From the NCBI RefSeq assembly GCF_012163145.1, contig NZ_JAAVTX010000002.1:620001-684000 (forward strand): a DNA stretch of 64,000 nt. The letters are read 5' to 3'. How positions within the stretch are numbered: the stretch's first letter is position 1; each line of letters begins with the position of its first letter. This DNA is from Falsiroseomonas frigidaquae (GTDB lineage Bacteria; Pseudomonadota; Alphaproteobacteria; Acetobacterales; Acetobacteraceae). A program made the translations under genes and the position numbers. Below the pieces are notes generated by a model. It made no database searches, was not told where the DNA came from, and worked only from the letters and a program-made list of their open reading frames with translations. This document shows, one piece after another, positions 1 to 7,336 of this stretch.

Positions 1-146
1 CCTTCGGCTGCGGCGGGAGGTATCCCTGGGGCCGGCCCGAAGTCCCGAAGGCGGGCTGATTTAAGTCAGAAATTCTGCCAGGATGTTTTCGGGACTCGTT
101 CGGAATTCTTTCGTCCCGCGCGCCGGAGGAGGGCGCGAGATCGCCC

Positions 147-1634
147 ATGGAGACCGGCAGCTACCGCTTCGACCGCTTCTGCCTGGATCTGGGGCGCGGC
201 ACGCTCCGCCGCGAGGAAGGGCCGGAGCTGACGCTCCGCCCCAAGGCCTTCGCCCTGCTGCGGCACCTGCTGGACCATCCCGGCCTGCTGCAGGGGCGGC
301 CAGCGCTGCTGGAGGCGCTGTGGCCCGGCCTGGCGGTCACCGATGACAGCCTGACGCAATGCGTCAGCGATATCCGCCACGCGCTGGGTGACCGGGCCGC
401 CGCCGTGCTGCGCACCGTGCCGCGCCGCGGCTATGTGCTGACGGCGGAGGTGCGGCGGCAGCAGGTGGCACCGCCCCCCGCGCCGCAGGCGGCCGCATCC
501 CCGCCGCCGGCGGCGTCCGCCAGCCGGGTTACGCTGCTGGTGCCGCCCTTCCAGGCGGAGGAGGAGGCGGCGCCCCTCGCCCGCGCCCTGACAGCGGAGC
601 TGACCGCCGAGCTGATCCGCTTCGAGGATCTGCGGATCGTCAAGGAGCCGGCGCCACAGGGCTACCGCCTGCATGGCGAGGTCTTCGCCCTCGGCCAGGG
701 CCGCCGCCTGGCGATCCGGCTGGAGGATGCGGTGACCGGCGCCGGCCTCTGGGCGGACCGGCTCGACCTGCCGGAATCCGGCCTGCCGCCCGCCCTGTTG
801 CTGGTCCGGCTGGCCAGCCGGATCGACATGGAGATCGGGCGCGACAGCCTGCACCGCGCACGCCACCGCCCCGCGGCCGCGCGAACCGCCCGCGACCATG
901 AATTGCTCGGCCGCGACCTGCACCAGCGCGGCACGGAGGCCGAGACGCTCGCCGCCCGCGCCCATTTCATCGCCGCCATCGCCGCCGACCCCGAATACGC
1001 CGCGGCCCATGCCTGGCACGCCTTCACCGTAATGCGCTTCGTCACGCATGGCTGGGGCGCGGGCGACCATCAGGCGGAGCGGGCGGAGGCGCTGCTGCTG
1101 GCGCGGCAGGCGGTGGAGCTGGCGCCGGATTCGCCCCTCTGCATCTCGGCGCTCGCCTTCGCCCTGGCGCTGTGCAAGCGCTGGGACGAGGCGGCGGAGA
1201 TGGCGCGCCTGGCGCTGCGGGCCGGGCGGCCGGCCGATCTCGGCACCCGCACCTCCTGCGCCGAGGTGCTCTCCGCCTCCGGCTTTCCCGAGGAGGCGGC
1301 GGAGGCGGTGCGGGAGGCGCTGGCGCTGGACCAGCATGGCGCGCCACGCAGCCGTGCGGTGCTCGGCCGGGCGCTGCTGCTGGCCGGGCAGCCGGAGGCG
1401 GCGCTGGCGGAGTTGCGCTGGTGCGCCGCGCGGCTGCCGGACTACGCGCCCTGCTTCCGCACCCTGGTCGTCGCCGCGATCGAGTCGGGACGGCCGGAGG
1501 AAGCCCGCGCGGCCCTGCAGGAGGTGAAGCGGCTGCGGCCGGACTGGGTGCCGGGCCGCCGCCCGGTGCTGTGGTTCCTGCGCCGCCCGGCCGACATCGC
1601 CCGCTTCGCCAGCGCCTTCGCCGCCGCCGCCTGA
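147..1634 (+). CDS. Winged-helix (OmpR/CadC-type) transcriptional regulator with C-terminal TPR region
   Basis: A 495-residue protein. Residues about 5-100 match the OmpR/PhoB-type winged helix, including the typical stretch LRPKAFALLRHLLDHPG and the closing wing element RTVPRRGYVLTAEV. A Pro/Ala-rich linker follows (about 105-130). The C-terminal half is alpha-helical, with several TPR-like helix pairs such as AAHAWHAF and ALDQHGAPRSRAVLG. No receiver domain and no membrane helix is visible, so it resembles the cytoplasmic regulators that combine Trans_reg_C with a TPR or TolB-like part. The ATG follows a GGAGGAGGG stretch about 11 bases upstream. It converges on crtI with two bases between the stop codons. 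The regulated genes and the signal are unknown; a link to photosynthesis is only positional. Confidence 0.8.
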   Translation: METGSYRFDRFCLDLGRGTLRREEGPELTLRPKAFALLRHLLDHPGLLQGRPALLEALWPGLAVTDDSLTQCVSDIRHALGDRAAAVLRTVPRRGYVLTAEVRRQQVAPPPAPQAAASPPPAASASRVTLLVPPFQAEEEAAPLARALTAELTAELIRFEDLRIVKEPAPQGYRLHGEVFALGQGRRLAIRLEDAVTGAGLWADRLDLPESGLPPALLLVRLASRIDMEIGRDSLHRARHRPAAARTARDHELLGRDLHQRGTEAETLAARAHFIAAIAADPEYAAAHAWHAFTVMRFVTHGWGAGDHQAERAEALLLARQAVELAPDSPLCISALAFALALCKRWDEAAEMARLALRAGRPADLGTRTSCAEVLSASGFPEEAAEAVREALALDQHGAPRSRAVLGRALLLAGQPEAALAELRWCAARLPDYAPCFRTLVVAAIESGRPEEARAALQEVKRLRPDWVPGRRPVLWFLRRPADIARFASAFAAAA

Positions 1635-1636
1635 CC

Positions 1637-3160
1637 TTATCGCGCCCGCACCACCGTGCTGCCGTGTGGCACCACCTGGTCCAGGATGCGCGCGGAGGAG
1701 ACGACGCCCGGAACGCCCGCGCCGGGGTGGGTACCGGCGCCGACCAGGAACAGGCCGGGCAGATCCTCGCTGACATTATGCGGGCGGAACCAGGCCGACT
1801 GGAACAGCTGCGGCTCCAGCGAGAAGGCCGCGCCCTGCACCGAGAGCAGCCGGTCCCGGAAATCCTGCGGCGTCAGGATGCGGGAGGTGACGAGGCTGGC
1901 GCCGAGGCCGGGCAGCACCGTCTCTTCCAGCCGCTTCTCGATCGCGGCGCGGTAGGGTTCCGCATGCCGCGCCCAATCCGTGCCGCTGCCCAGATGCGGC
2001 ACCGGCGACAGCACGTAGAAGCTGTCGCAGCCCGGCGGCGCGAGGGATGGGTCCGTCGCCGTCGGACGGTGCAGGTACAGCGAGAAGTCTTCGGACAGCA
2101 CCTTCCGCTTGAAGATGTCGGTCAGCAATTCGCGGTAGCGCGGCCCGAGCACCATGGTGTGGTGGTACACGTCATCGAAGCGGCGGTTGGTGCCGAAATA
2201 CCAGACGAAGAGGCTCATCGAGTAATTGGCGCGCGCCACCTTCGCATCCGTCCAGCGGCGGCGCTTGTGCTCCGAAAGCAGTTTTGTGTAGGTCCAGCCG
2301 ACATCGGCGTTGGAGACGACGATATCGGCCGCGAGTGTCTCGCCCCCCGCCAGCCGCACGCCGCTGGCGCGGCCATCCTGCACGGTGATCTGCTCGACCT
2401 CCACGCCGGTGCGCAGCCGGCCGCCGAAGTGGTGGATGAGGTCCACAAGGCCATTCACGACGGCGCCCATGCCGCCCATGGCGTAGTGCACGCCATGCAG
2501 GCGTTCGAGATGCGCGATCAGGCAGTAATAGGCGGTGGTGTTCAACGGATTGCCGCCGATCAGCAGCGGATGGAAGCTGAAGGCGATCCGCAGCTTGTCG
2601 TTCGAGAAATAGTCGCTGACCTTGCTGTAGACGGTGCGGTAGCCCTGCAGGCGCAACATGTCCGGCACCGCGCGCAGTAGCGTGGACAGCTGGTGGAAGG
2701 GCTGGTCGGCGAGCCTGGCGAAGGCGACCTCGAAGATCTTCTCGCTGTCGGCAATGAAGCGGTCGAAGCCGGGCAGGTCCTCCGGCGCGATGCGCGCGAT
2801 TTCCGCGCGTGTCGCCACCAGGTCGGCGCTGCAATTCATCACCGTGCCGTCGTCGAAGCGGATCCGGTAGAAGGGGTTCATCGCGCGCAGGTCGAGGTCA
2901 TCCGCCATGCGGCGCCCCGCCAGGGTCCACAATTCTTCCAGCAGGTAGGGCGCGGTGATGATGGTGGGGCCGGCGTCGAAGGTGAAGCCATCCTGCCGGA
3001 AGACATAGGCGCGGCCGCCGGGCGCATCCAGCTTCTCCACCACCGTCACCCGCCAGCCGCGCGCACCGAGGCGGATGGCGGCGGCGAGGCCACCGAAGCC
3101 GGCGCCGATGACGATGGCATGCGGGCGCGTGTCGTGGTGCAGGTCGGTGCCGTCCATCAT
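1637..3160 (-). CDS. crtI: Phytoene desaturase CrtI
   Basis: A 507-residue FAD-dependent carotenoid desaturase that would convert phytoene to neurosporene or lycopene at the membrane. The dinucleotide-binding motif GAGFGG lies at about residues 19-24, followed by PGGRAY and FTFDAGPTIITAP. The family's C-terminal FAD motif FLVGAGTHPGAGVPGV is present. The internal blocks HLERLHGVHYAMGG and YVLSPVPHLGSG are typical of CrtI rather than CrtD. The start is one of two adjacent ATGs (3160 or 3157) behind AGGA, 13 bases after the stop of the upstream membrane-protein gene. It is the last gene of the crtE/bchC/puf block. crtC and crtD, which would act after it in the spirilloxanthin pathway, are not in the window. 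Confidence 0.95.
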   Translation of the reverse strand: MMDGTDLHHDTRPHAIVIGAGFGGLAAAIRLGARGWRVTVVEKLDAPGGRAYVFRQDGFTFDAGPTIITAPYLLEELWTLAGRRMADDLDLRAMNPFYRIRFDDGTVMNCSADLVATRAEIARIAPEDLPGFDRFIADSEKIFEVAFARLADQPFHQLSTLLRAVPDMLRLQGYRTVYSKVSDYFSNDKLRIAFSFHPLLIGGNPLNTTAYYCLIAHLERLHGVHYAMGGMGAVVNGLVDLIHHFGGRLRTGVEVEQITVQDGRASGVRLAGGETLAADIVVSNADVGWTYTKLLSEHKRRRWTDAKVARANYSMSLFVWYFGTNRRFDDVYHHTMVLGPRYRELLTDIFKRKVLSEDFSLYLHRPTATDPSLAPPGCDSFYVLSPVPHLGSGTDWARHAEPYRAAIEKRLEETVLPGLGASLVTSRILTPQDFRDRLLSVQGAAFSLEPQLFQSAWFRPHNVSEDLPGLFLVGAGTHPGAGVPGVVSSARILDQVVPHGSTVVRAR

Positions 3161-3173
3161 GCCGCCGTCCTGG

Positions 3174-3611
3174 TCAGGTGAGGCCGAGCGTCGCCAGCGC
3201 AAGCACCAGGTAGCGGCCGGTCTTGGCGATGGCGACCAGCAGCAGGAAGCGCCCGAAGGGCTCGCGCAGCACCCCCGCGGCCAGGGTCAGCGGATCGCCG
3301 ACAACCGGCGCCCAGCTCAGCAGCAGCGACCAGTGGCCCCAGCGTCGATACCAGCCGCTGGCACGGTCCAGCGCGGCGGGCTTCACCGGGAACCAGCGCC
3401 GGTCCTGCCAGCGCACCAATTGCCGCCCGAGCGCCCAGTTGATGACGGAGCCGAGCGTATTGCCCGCACTCGCCACCGCCACCAGAAGCCAGGCGGGCTG
3501 CTCGCCCAGCAGCAGCAGCCCGACCAGCAGCGGTTCCGATTGCAGCGGCAGCAGGCTGGCGGCGCCCAGCGCCACCACGAACAACCCGAGAAGTTCCAGC
3601 GCGCCCGACAC
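3174..3611 (-). CDS. YqaA-type VTT/SNARE-associated membrane protein
   Basis: A 145-residue integral membrane protein with about four hydrophobic segments. The pattern GNTLGSVINWALGR followed by WGHWSLLLSWAPVVGDP and LTLAAGVLREPFGRFL is that of the YqaA branch of the VTT (DedA-like) family. The biochemical function of YqaA proteins is not well defined; a transport or lipid-related role is possible. The start codon is GTG. The gene lies 75 bases after pufC and 13 bases before crtI on the same strand, so it is probably cotranscribed with puf and crtI. It is not a usual part of photosynthesis gene clusters as I know them, and a role in photosynthesis is unproven. Confidence 0.75.
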   Translation of the reverse strand: MSGALELLGLFVVALGAASLLPLQSEPLLVGLLLLGEQPAWLLVAVASAGNTLGSVINWALGRQLVRWQDRRWFPVKPAALDRASGWYRRWGHWSLLLSWAPVVGDPLTLAAGVLREPFGRFLLLVAIAKTGRYLVLALATLGLT

Positions 3612-3686
3612 GGGCGCTGCTATGCCCTATCGCGCCGCGAAAGCAAGCACGGCAGCCAGGCCCGGCAGACCTGGCGCCGTGGCAGG

Positions 3687-4760
3687 TCACTGCGGCGCCG
3701 CCGAGGCGGCCCGCAGCGGGCCCTGGGAGACCAGGCCGAGCTCCGGATAATCCTGCAGCATCGGCGCACCGTAGAAGGGCCGGTTGGCACCCTGGTGGCA
3801 GGTGGCGCAGTTCACCTTCAACGCATCGCCGGCCGGACCCACGCGCGCCATGTGCGGCCCTTCCGCCGGCCCGCGCGGATTGGCAGCCCAGAGCGGCGTC
3901 AGCGGCACGACATAGGCGTTGTTGATGTCCCGCACCATGCGGATGCCATGCCAGGCCGTCAGCCGCGCCGGCGGGCTGGTGGACCAGTTCGCGAAGGACC
4001 GGCTGTTGTGGCAGTAGGTGCAGTTCACGCCGAGGCCTTCGGACATGTGCATCATCAGCGCATAGGTCCACTCGGCCGACATGATATTGGCCGTGTTGCT
4101 CCGCGGGTGGGAGGTGGTGCTGATGACGCGGATCTCGTTGTCCTGCAGCAGGAAGGGCGTGAAGGGTTCGGCCGGCAGCGAGCTGTCATTGGCCACCGGC
4201 GCCGGGTGGTTCTGCCCGTTCGGCGCCTGCAGGCCGTTCAGCGGCTGGATCGTCGCGGCCCAGACCGCCGCCGGCACCGGCCGGCCACGGTGGCAGGTGT
4301 AGCAGGTGACGCCGGTGGTGCCGACATGCGGTGTCCAATCCGCATTGATGTGCCGCGTCATCTGCAGCATGCGGCGCGAGACCACCTTGGTGTAGACCTC
4401 GTCGGAGGCGAGGTTCTCGACATTGTGGCAATAGGCGCAGCCCTGCTCGGGGGCGATCCACTCCGTCATCGCCTGCATGATGCGACCGAACTGCGCCACG
4501 CTGAGCTCGCCCAGAACCTGGACGTTCTCGTAGATCTCGTTCGCCTTCTCGCCTTCCGTATCGGCGGCTTCCAGCGCCTCCGGAATGCGATTGGCGGCGA
4601 GGCGCACCGCCTGGGTGCGCGGGTTCACCACCTGCTCCATCGCGGTGCCGCGGAAACCCACCTGGGTCGCGTTGACCGGAGGCCGTTCGAAAGTCATCAG
4701 CACGATCACGACGCAAAGGGCTGCGGCGAAGACCAGGCCGACGCGTGCCGTGAGGCTCAT
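3687..4760 (-). CDS. pufC: Photosynthetic reaction centre tetrahaem cytochrome c subunit PufC
   Basis: A 357-residue periplasmic cytochrome that re-reduces the photo-oxidised special pair. Four CXXCH haem sites are at about residues 108-112 (CAYCH), 153-157 (CYTCH), 247-251 (CTYCH) and 318-322 (CATCH). Methionines precede the first three at the distance expected for axial ligands. The N-terminus has one hydrophobic segment (about 7-23) that ends in FERPP. Its only Cys (residue 16) is not in a good lipobox context, so the protein is probably held by an uncleaved helix rather than a lipid anchor as in Blastochloris; this is an inference. The ATG overlaps the pufM stop (ATGA). Its tetrahaem state separates it from the trihaem form of Rhodovulum. 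Confidence 0.97.
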   Translation of the reverse strand: MSLTARVGLVFAAALCVVIVLMTFERPPVNATQVGFRGTAMEQVVNPRTQAVRLAANRIPEALEAADTEGEKANEIYENVQVLGELSVAQFGRIMQAMTEWIAPEQGCAYCHNVENLASDEVYTKVVSRRMLQMTRHINADWTPHVGTTGVTCYTCHRGRPVPAAVWAATIQPLNGLQAPNGQNHPAPVANDSSLPAEPFTPFLLQDNEIRVISTTSHPRSNTANIMSAEWTYALMMHMSEGLGVNCTYCHNSRSFANWSTSPPARLTAWHGIRMVRDINNAYVVPLTPLWAANPRGPAEGPHMARVGPAGDALKVNCATCHQGANRPFYGAPMLQDYPELGLVSQGPLRAASAAPQ

Positions 4761-5770
4761 CGCGGTGCTCCTTGCATCGGGGCGGGCGTGGCGGCGAGGG
4801 CCGGATCAATCACCGGTTCCCAGATCTGCGGATAGGCGGGGGCGAAGTGGCGATCGACCGCCCAGAGGTACCAATTGTCCACCACCGTGCCGGTCAGCAG
4901 GATGCCGATGCCACCCGTCAGCGGGCAGAGCACGGCGAACCACCAGGCCCAGCGATGGATGCTCTCGAAGCTGGCGTTGAAGCCCATGCACCAGCGCCAG
5001 AACAGCGCACCGCGTTCCGCCGCCGTGCCGCGGTCCAGCACCAGCTCGATCTCCCGCTCACCGCCATAGCGGCCGAGCGCCAGGATCGTCGCGCCATGCA
5101 TGGCGAAGAGCAGCGTCGAGCCATACAGGAACACGATCGAAAGCGCGTGGAACGGGTTGTAGAACAGGTTGCCGTAGCGGATGGAAAACGCTGCGGTCCA
5201 GTCGAGGTGCGGGAAGATGCCGAAGGGCACCGCCTCCGACCACGACCCCATCAGCACGGGGCGGATGAAGCCCAGCACCAGGTACAGCCAGATCGCCGCA
5301 GCGAAGGCCCAGGCCACATGCGTGCCCATGCCCAGCGCCCGTGCGCGGCGATAGGTGCGCGCCCACCACAGCAGGATGGACACCGTCAGGCAGAAGCCGG
5401 CGACGATCCACCAGCCACCTTCGCGCAGCGGCGGGATGCGGAGGCCGTATTCCGCCGAGGGCGGCTCCAGCGCCAGCCAGAAGAGCTGGCGGATGAACTG
5501 GACGACGTCCCAGTTCACCGAGGCGAGCATGTTCAGGCCGATGATCTCGAAGGCGATGAAGCCGAAGACGATCGACAGCACGCCGAGCGTGCCGAGATAG
5601 ACCGGCCCCACCTGCGCATCGCCGATCATGCCGAACAGCGTGACGAAGCGGGAGGTTCCCTCGCGCGGCGTATGGCCGGCGAGCATCGTTCCACCACCCA
5701 TCGGCGTGCCGGGATAGGGCACCGGACCCCGGACCTGCACGCGGGTGAAGAGGTTCTGATATTCAGGCAT
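4757..5770 (-). CDS. pufM: Reaction centre M subunit PufM
   Basis: A 337-residue five-helix reaction-centre subunit. It aligns along its length with Rhodobacter PufM: N-terminal EYQNLF and QVRGP, the special-pair region [12 protein letters not shown], the iron-ligand segments [10 protein letters not shown] and SIHRWAWW, and [12 protein letters not shown]. Where Rhodobacter sphaeroides has Asn M44 (GNAQLGP), this protein reads GDAQVGP, an Asp as in Blastochloris viridis (see findings). The C-terminus extends about 20 residues past the Rhodobacter end, as expected in species with a bound cytochrome subunit. It lies 22 bases after pufL and overlaps pufC by four bases. Confidence 0.98.
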   Translation of the reverse strand: MPEYQNLFTRVQVRGPVPYPGTPMGGGTMLAGHTPREGTSRFVTLFGMIGDAQVGPVYLGTLGVLSIVFGFIAFEIIGLNMLASVNWDVVQFIRQLFWLALEPPSAEYGLRIPPLREGGWWIVAGFCLTVSILLWWARTYRRARALGMGTHVAWAFAAAIWLYLVLGFIRPVLMGSWSEAVPFGIFPHLDWTAAFSIRYGNLFYNPFHALSIVFLYGSTLLFAMHGATILALGRYGGEREIELVLDRGTAAERGALFWRWCMGFNASFESIHRWAWWFAVLCPLTGGIGILLTGTVVDNWYLWAVDRHFAPAYPQIWEPVIDPALAATPAPMQGAPR

Positions 5771-5792
5771 CTGCGTTATCCCCCTTTCCCCG

Positions 5793-6620
5793 TCACTTGT
5801 TCCAGATCGGCAGGTTGAGCCACCAGCCCCACCATTCGGGCCAGCCGCGGGTCCAGAACGGCCCGCTGATGACGATGCACACCGCGCTCCAGAATCCCGC
5901 CGACAGCGCCAGGAACAGGCCGAGGCGGTGGATGCCCAGCGTGCCGATCGAGTAGCCGATCAGGTCGCGGAAATAGGTATTCTCATGCTCCGCGGTCTTC
6001 ACCACCTCGCCCTTGGCGGGGTTCAACGCGGACAGCACCAGGCCGCCATGCATCGACAGCGCGAGGGTGGTGGTGAAGAAGAACGTCACCGCCAGCATAT
6101 GCGCCGGGTTGTAGTGGAAATGTAGGTGCTGGTAGCCGACGTTGGACACCCAATCGAGATGGCTGAAGATGCCATAGGGGAAGCCGTGCCCCCAGGCGCC
6201 CATCAGCACCGGCCGGATCACCACCAGCGTGATATAGGCGAAGACCGCGACGCCGTAGGCGATGGGAATGTGATAGCCCATGCCAAGCTTGCGTGAGATC
6301 TCCGCCTGCCGCAGCGCCCAGGACACGAAGGCGCCGATGGCGCAGACCGTGATGGCCTGCCACAGCCCGCCCTGGGACATCGGCGCCAGGCGCAGGCCAT
6401 AGCTGAGGTCCGGCGGCGCGATGTTGATGAGCCAGGGGTTGAAGGTGCCGCCCATCGCCGCGCCCATCAGGATCAGGCCGACACCGATGAAGGTGAAGAA
6501 GGCCGTGGTGACCCCGAAGAACCCGATCCAGAACGGGCCTATCCAGAAATCAAACAGGTCGCCGCCCACCAGGGTGCCCCCGCGGACGCGATATTTCCGC
6601 TCGAAAGTCAGTATCGCCAT
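5793..6620 (-). CDS. pufL: Reaction centre L subunit PufL
   Basis: A 275-residue five-helix subunit that binds the special pair, the active-branch bacteriopheophytin and quinones. Counting without the initiator Met, the numbering matches Rhodobacter: His153, His168, His173 and the iron ligands His190 and His230 are all present, as are Glu212 and Ser223. Two positions differ from Rhodobacter: L104 is Gln instead of Glu ([11 protein letters not shown]) and L213 is Asn instead of Asp (HENTYF). L168 is His, so this is not the Glu168 type known from Acidiphilium. The gene follows pufA after a 175-base intercistronic region with hairpins. Confidence 0.98.
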   Translation of the reverse strand: MAILTFERKYRVRGGTLVGGDLFDFWIGPFWIGFFGVTTAFFTFIGVGLILMGAAMGGTFNPWLINIAPPDLSYGLRLAPMSQGGLWQAITVCAIGAFVSWALRQAEISRKLGMGYHIPIAYGVAVFAYITLVVIRPVLMGAWGHGFPYGIFSHLDWVSNVGYQHLHFHYNPAHMLAVTFFFTTTLALSMHGGLVLSALNPAKGEVVKTAEHENTYFRDLIGYSIGTLGIHRLGLFLALSAGFWSAVCIVISGPFWTRGWPEWWGWWLNLPIWNK

Positions 6621-6639
6621 CGCATGACGCTCCCAAATG

Positions 6640-6659
6640 GGCGGGGCCTAAAGCCCGCC
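6640..6659 (-). other. Hairpin just upstream of pufL
   Basis: GGCGGG (6640-6645) and CCCGCC (6654-6659) can form a six-base stem with an eight-base loop in the pufA-pufL intercistronic RNA. It ends 19 bases before the pufL start codon. It could shield the 5' end of a processed pufL transcript or modulate ribosome access. Function is inferred from position only. Confidence 0.45.
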
Positions 6660-6717
6660 TGCCTGTGTCGTCGTCCCGGGCAGCGGACGAGGGCCGCTGT
6701 ACTGGCCTCGCCCACTG

Positions 6718-6789
6718 TCGCGGAGCGACATCGCTTCACTCTCGCGGAGCGACCTCGCCCCGCTTTCGCGGAGCGACACCGGCGCCTTC
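6718..6789 (-). repeat. Three tandem 24-base units, each a small hairpin, between pufA and pufL
   Basis: The 12-base core TCGCGGAGCGAC begins at 6718, 6742 and 6766, an exact 24-base period. Each core is self-complementary (TCGC-GGA-GCGA); the first extends to a perfect six-base stem TGTCGC/GCGACA at 6716-6730. The first two spacers are alike (ATCGCTTCACTC and CTCGCCCCGCTT). In Rhodobacter, stem-loops between pufA and pufL protect the pufBA segment from 3' decay and so raise the LH1 to RC ratio; this array lies in the corresponding place. The role here is inferred by analogy. Confidence 0.75.
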
Positions 6790-6795
6790 GCCCTG

Positions 6796-6981
6796 CTAGC
6801 GCAGGAGCCCGACCGGTTGCCCCGGGGTGAAGGTCGCCGGCGTCGCGCACCAGCCCCAGTGATCGCAGTAACGGGGGGATGCGAGCACGACGACGTGCAG
6901 CAGCCCCGACACCGCGATCACGCCGACCATCGCCAGGAACAGCGATCGCCGCGGATCCACAACCATCCAGATCTTATGCAT
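6796..6981 (-). CDS. pufA: Light-harvesting complex 1 alpha polypeptide PufA
   Basis: A 61-residue single-helix antenna polypeptide. The N-terminal KIWMVVDPRRSLF and the helix ending GLLHVVVLAS are characteristic; His29 is the bacteriochlorophyll ligand. After the helix come two cysteines, Cys39 and Cys45 (RYCDHWGWC), on the side expected to be periplasmic, which I regard as unusual for LH1 alpha. It lies 36 bases after pufB in the usual pufB-pufA order. The tandem hairpin array begins just downstream of its stop codon. Confidence 0.96.
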   Translation of the reverse strand: MHKIWMVVDPRRSLFLAMVGVIAVSGLLHVVVLASPRYCDHWGWCATPATFTPGQPVGLLR

Positions 6982-7017
6982 AGCTTCTGTCTCCTCTCTC
7001 TCGTCGGGCCAGGCGCC

Positions 7018-7197
7018 TCAGAAGAAGCGCCAATCCGGCGGGACGATCTGGTTGCCGTAAACCAGCGGCCGCCACAGCCACACCAGGATATGCGCGCCCA
7101 TCGAGGCGAAGACGGAGAAGGCCCAACCCTGGATCAGCAGGGAATGGATCTCTCGCGCCTCGCCTTCGGTCAGGCCGGTCTTTGAACCTTCGGCCAT
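7018..7197 (-). CDS. pufB: Light-harvesting complex 1 beta polypeptide PufB
   Basis: A 59-residue antenna polypeptide with the beta signature: acidic N-terminal part TEGEAREIHSLL with His18, one membrane helix, and AHILVWLWRP with the bacteriochlorophyll ligand His36. The tail runs about 15 residues past WRP (LVYGNQIVPPDWRFF), longer than many LH1 beta chains. The ATG at 7197 is chosen because GGAGGT lies seven bases upstream; an in-frame TTG five codons earlier has no such site. bchZ ends 139 bases upstream with no pufQ between. Confidence 0.96.
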   Translation of the reverse strand: MAEGSKTGLTEGEAREIHSLLIQGWAFSVFASMGAHILVWLWRPLVYGNQIVPPDWRFF

Positions 7198-7204
7198 CAA
7201 TTCG

Positions 7205-7210
7205 ACCTCC
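7205..7210 (-). promoter_or_regulatory. Strong ribosome binding site deciding the pufB start
   Basis: The minus-strand sequence GGAGGT is separated by seven bases from the ATG at 7197. It fixes the pufB start and suits a polypeptide that must be made in large amounts. Confidence 0.8.
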
Positions 7211-7214
7211 AACT

Positions 7215-7276
7215 GGCCTTTCGGCCGCTACCGCGCTGATCCCGCGCGGCGGGGATGGAACCGGCGGGAAACCGCC
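7215..7276 (-). other. Small hairpins in the bchZ-pufB spacer
   Basis: The 139-base spacer has no gene. In the minus-strand RNA, GGCC-GAAA-GGCC (7215-7226) forms a four-base stem with a GAAA tetraloop five bases upstream of the pufB ribosome binding site. GGCGG and CCGCC (7263-7267 and 7272-7276) form a second short stem. These may mark the 5' end of a processed or separately started puf transcript. No PpsR site was found here. The hairpins are short and function is uncertain. Confidence 0.35.
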
Positions 7277-7336
7277 AGGGCCGGACCGCAAACCGCTTGT
7301 GGCGGCTCGCAGGAACGGAAGGATGCAGGGGTCGCG

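Noticed and set aside
1637-3160. The desaturase as CrtD instead of CrtI
   Set aside because: Internal blocks and the C-terminal FAD motif match phytoene desaturase; no second desaturase is available to be CrtI. A phylogeny would settle it.
3075-4835. A 586-codon plus-strand frame opposite the YqaA-type gene and pufC
   Set aside because: Shadow of pufC and its neighbour; no domain, no ribosome site, arginine- and histidine-rich composition.
5793-6620. An Acidiphilium-type Glu at L168, which would suggest zinc-bacteriochlorophyll
   Set aside because: L168 is His (HFHYN), as in ordinary magnesium-type reaction centres, and bchD, bchI and bchH are all intact.
7198-7336. A pufQ gene in the bchZ-pufB spacer
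   Set aside because: The spacer is only 139 bases and holds no open frame resembling PufQ.
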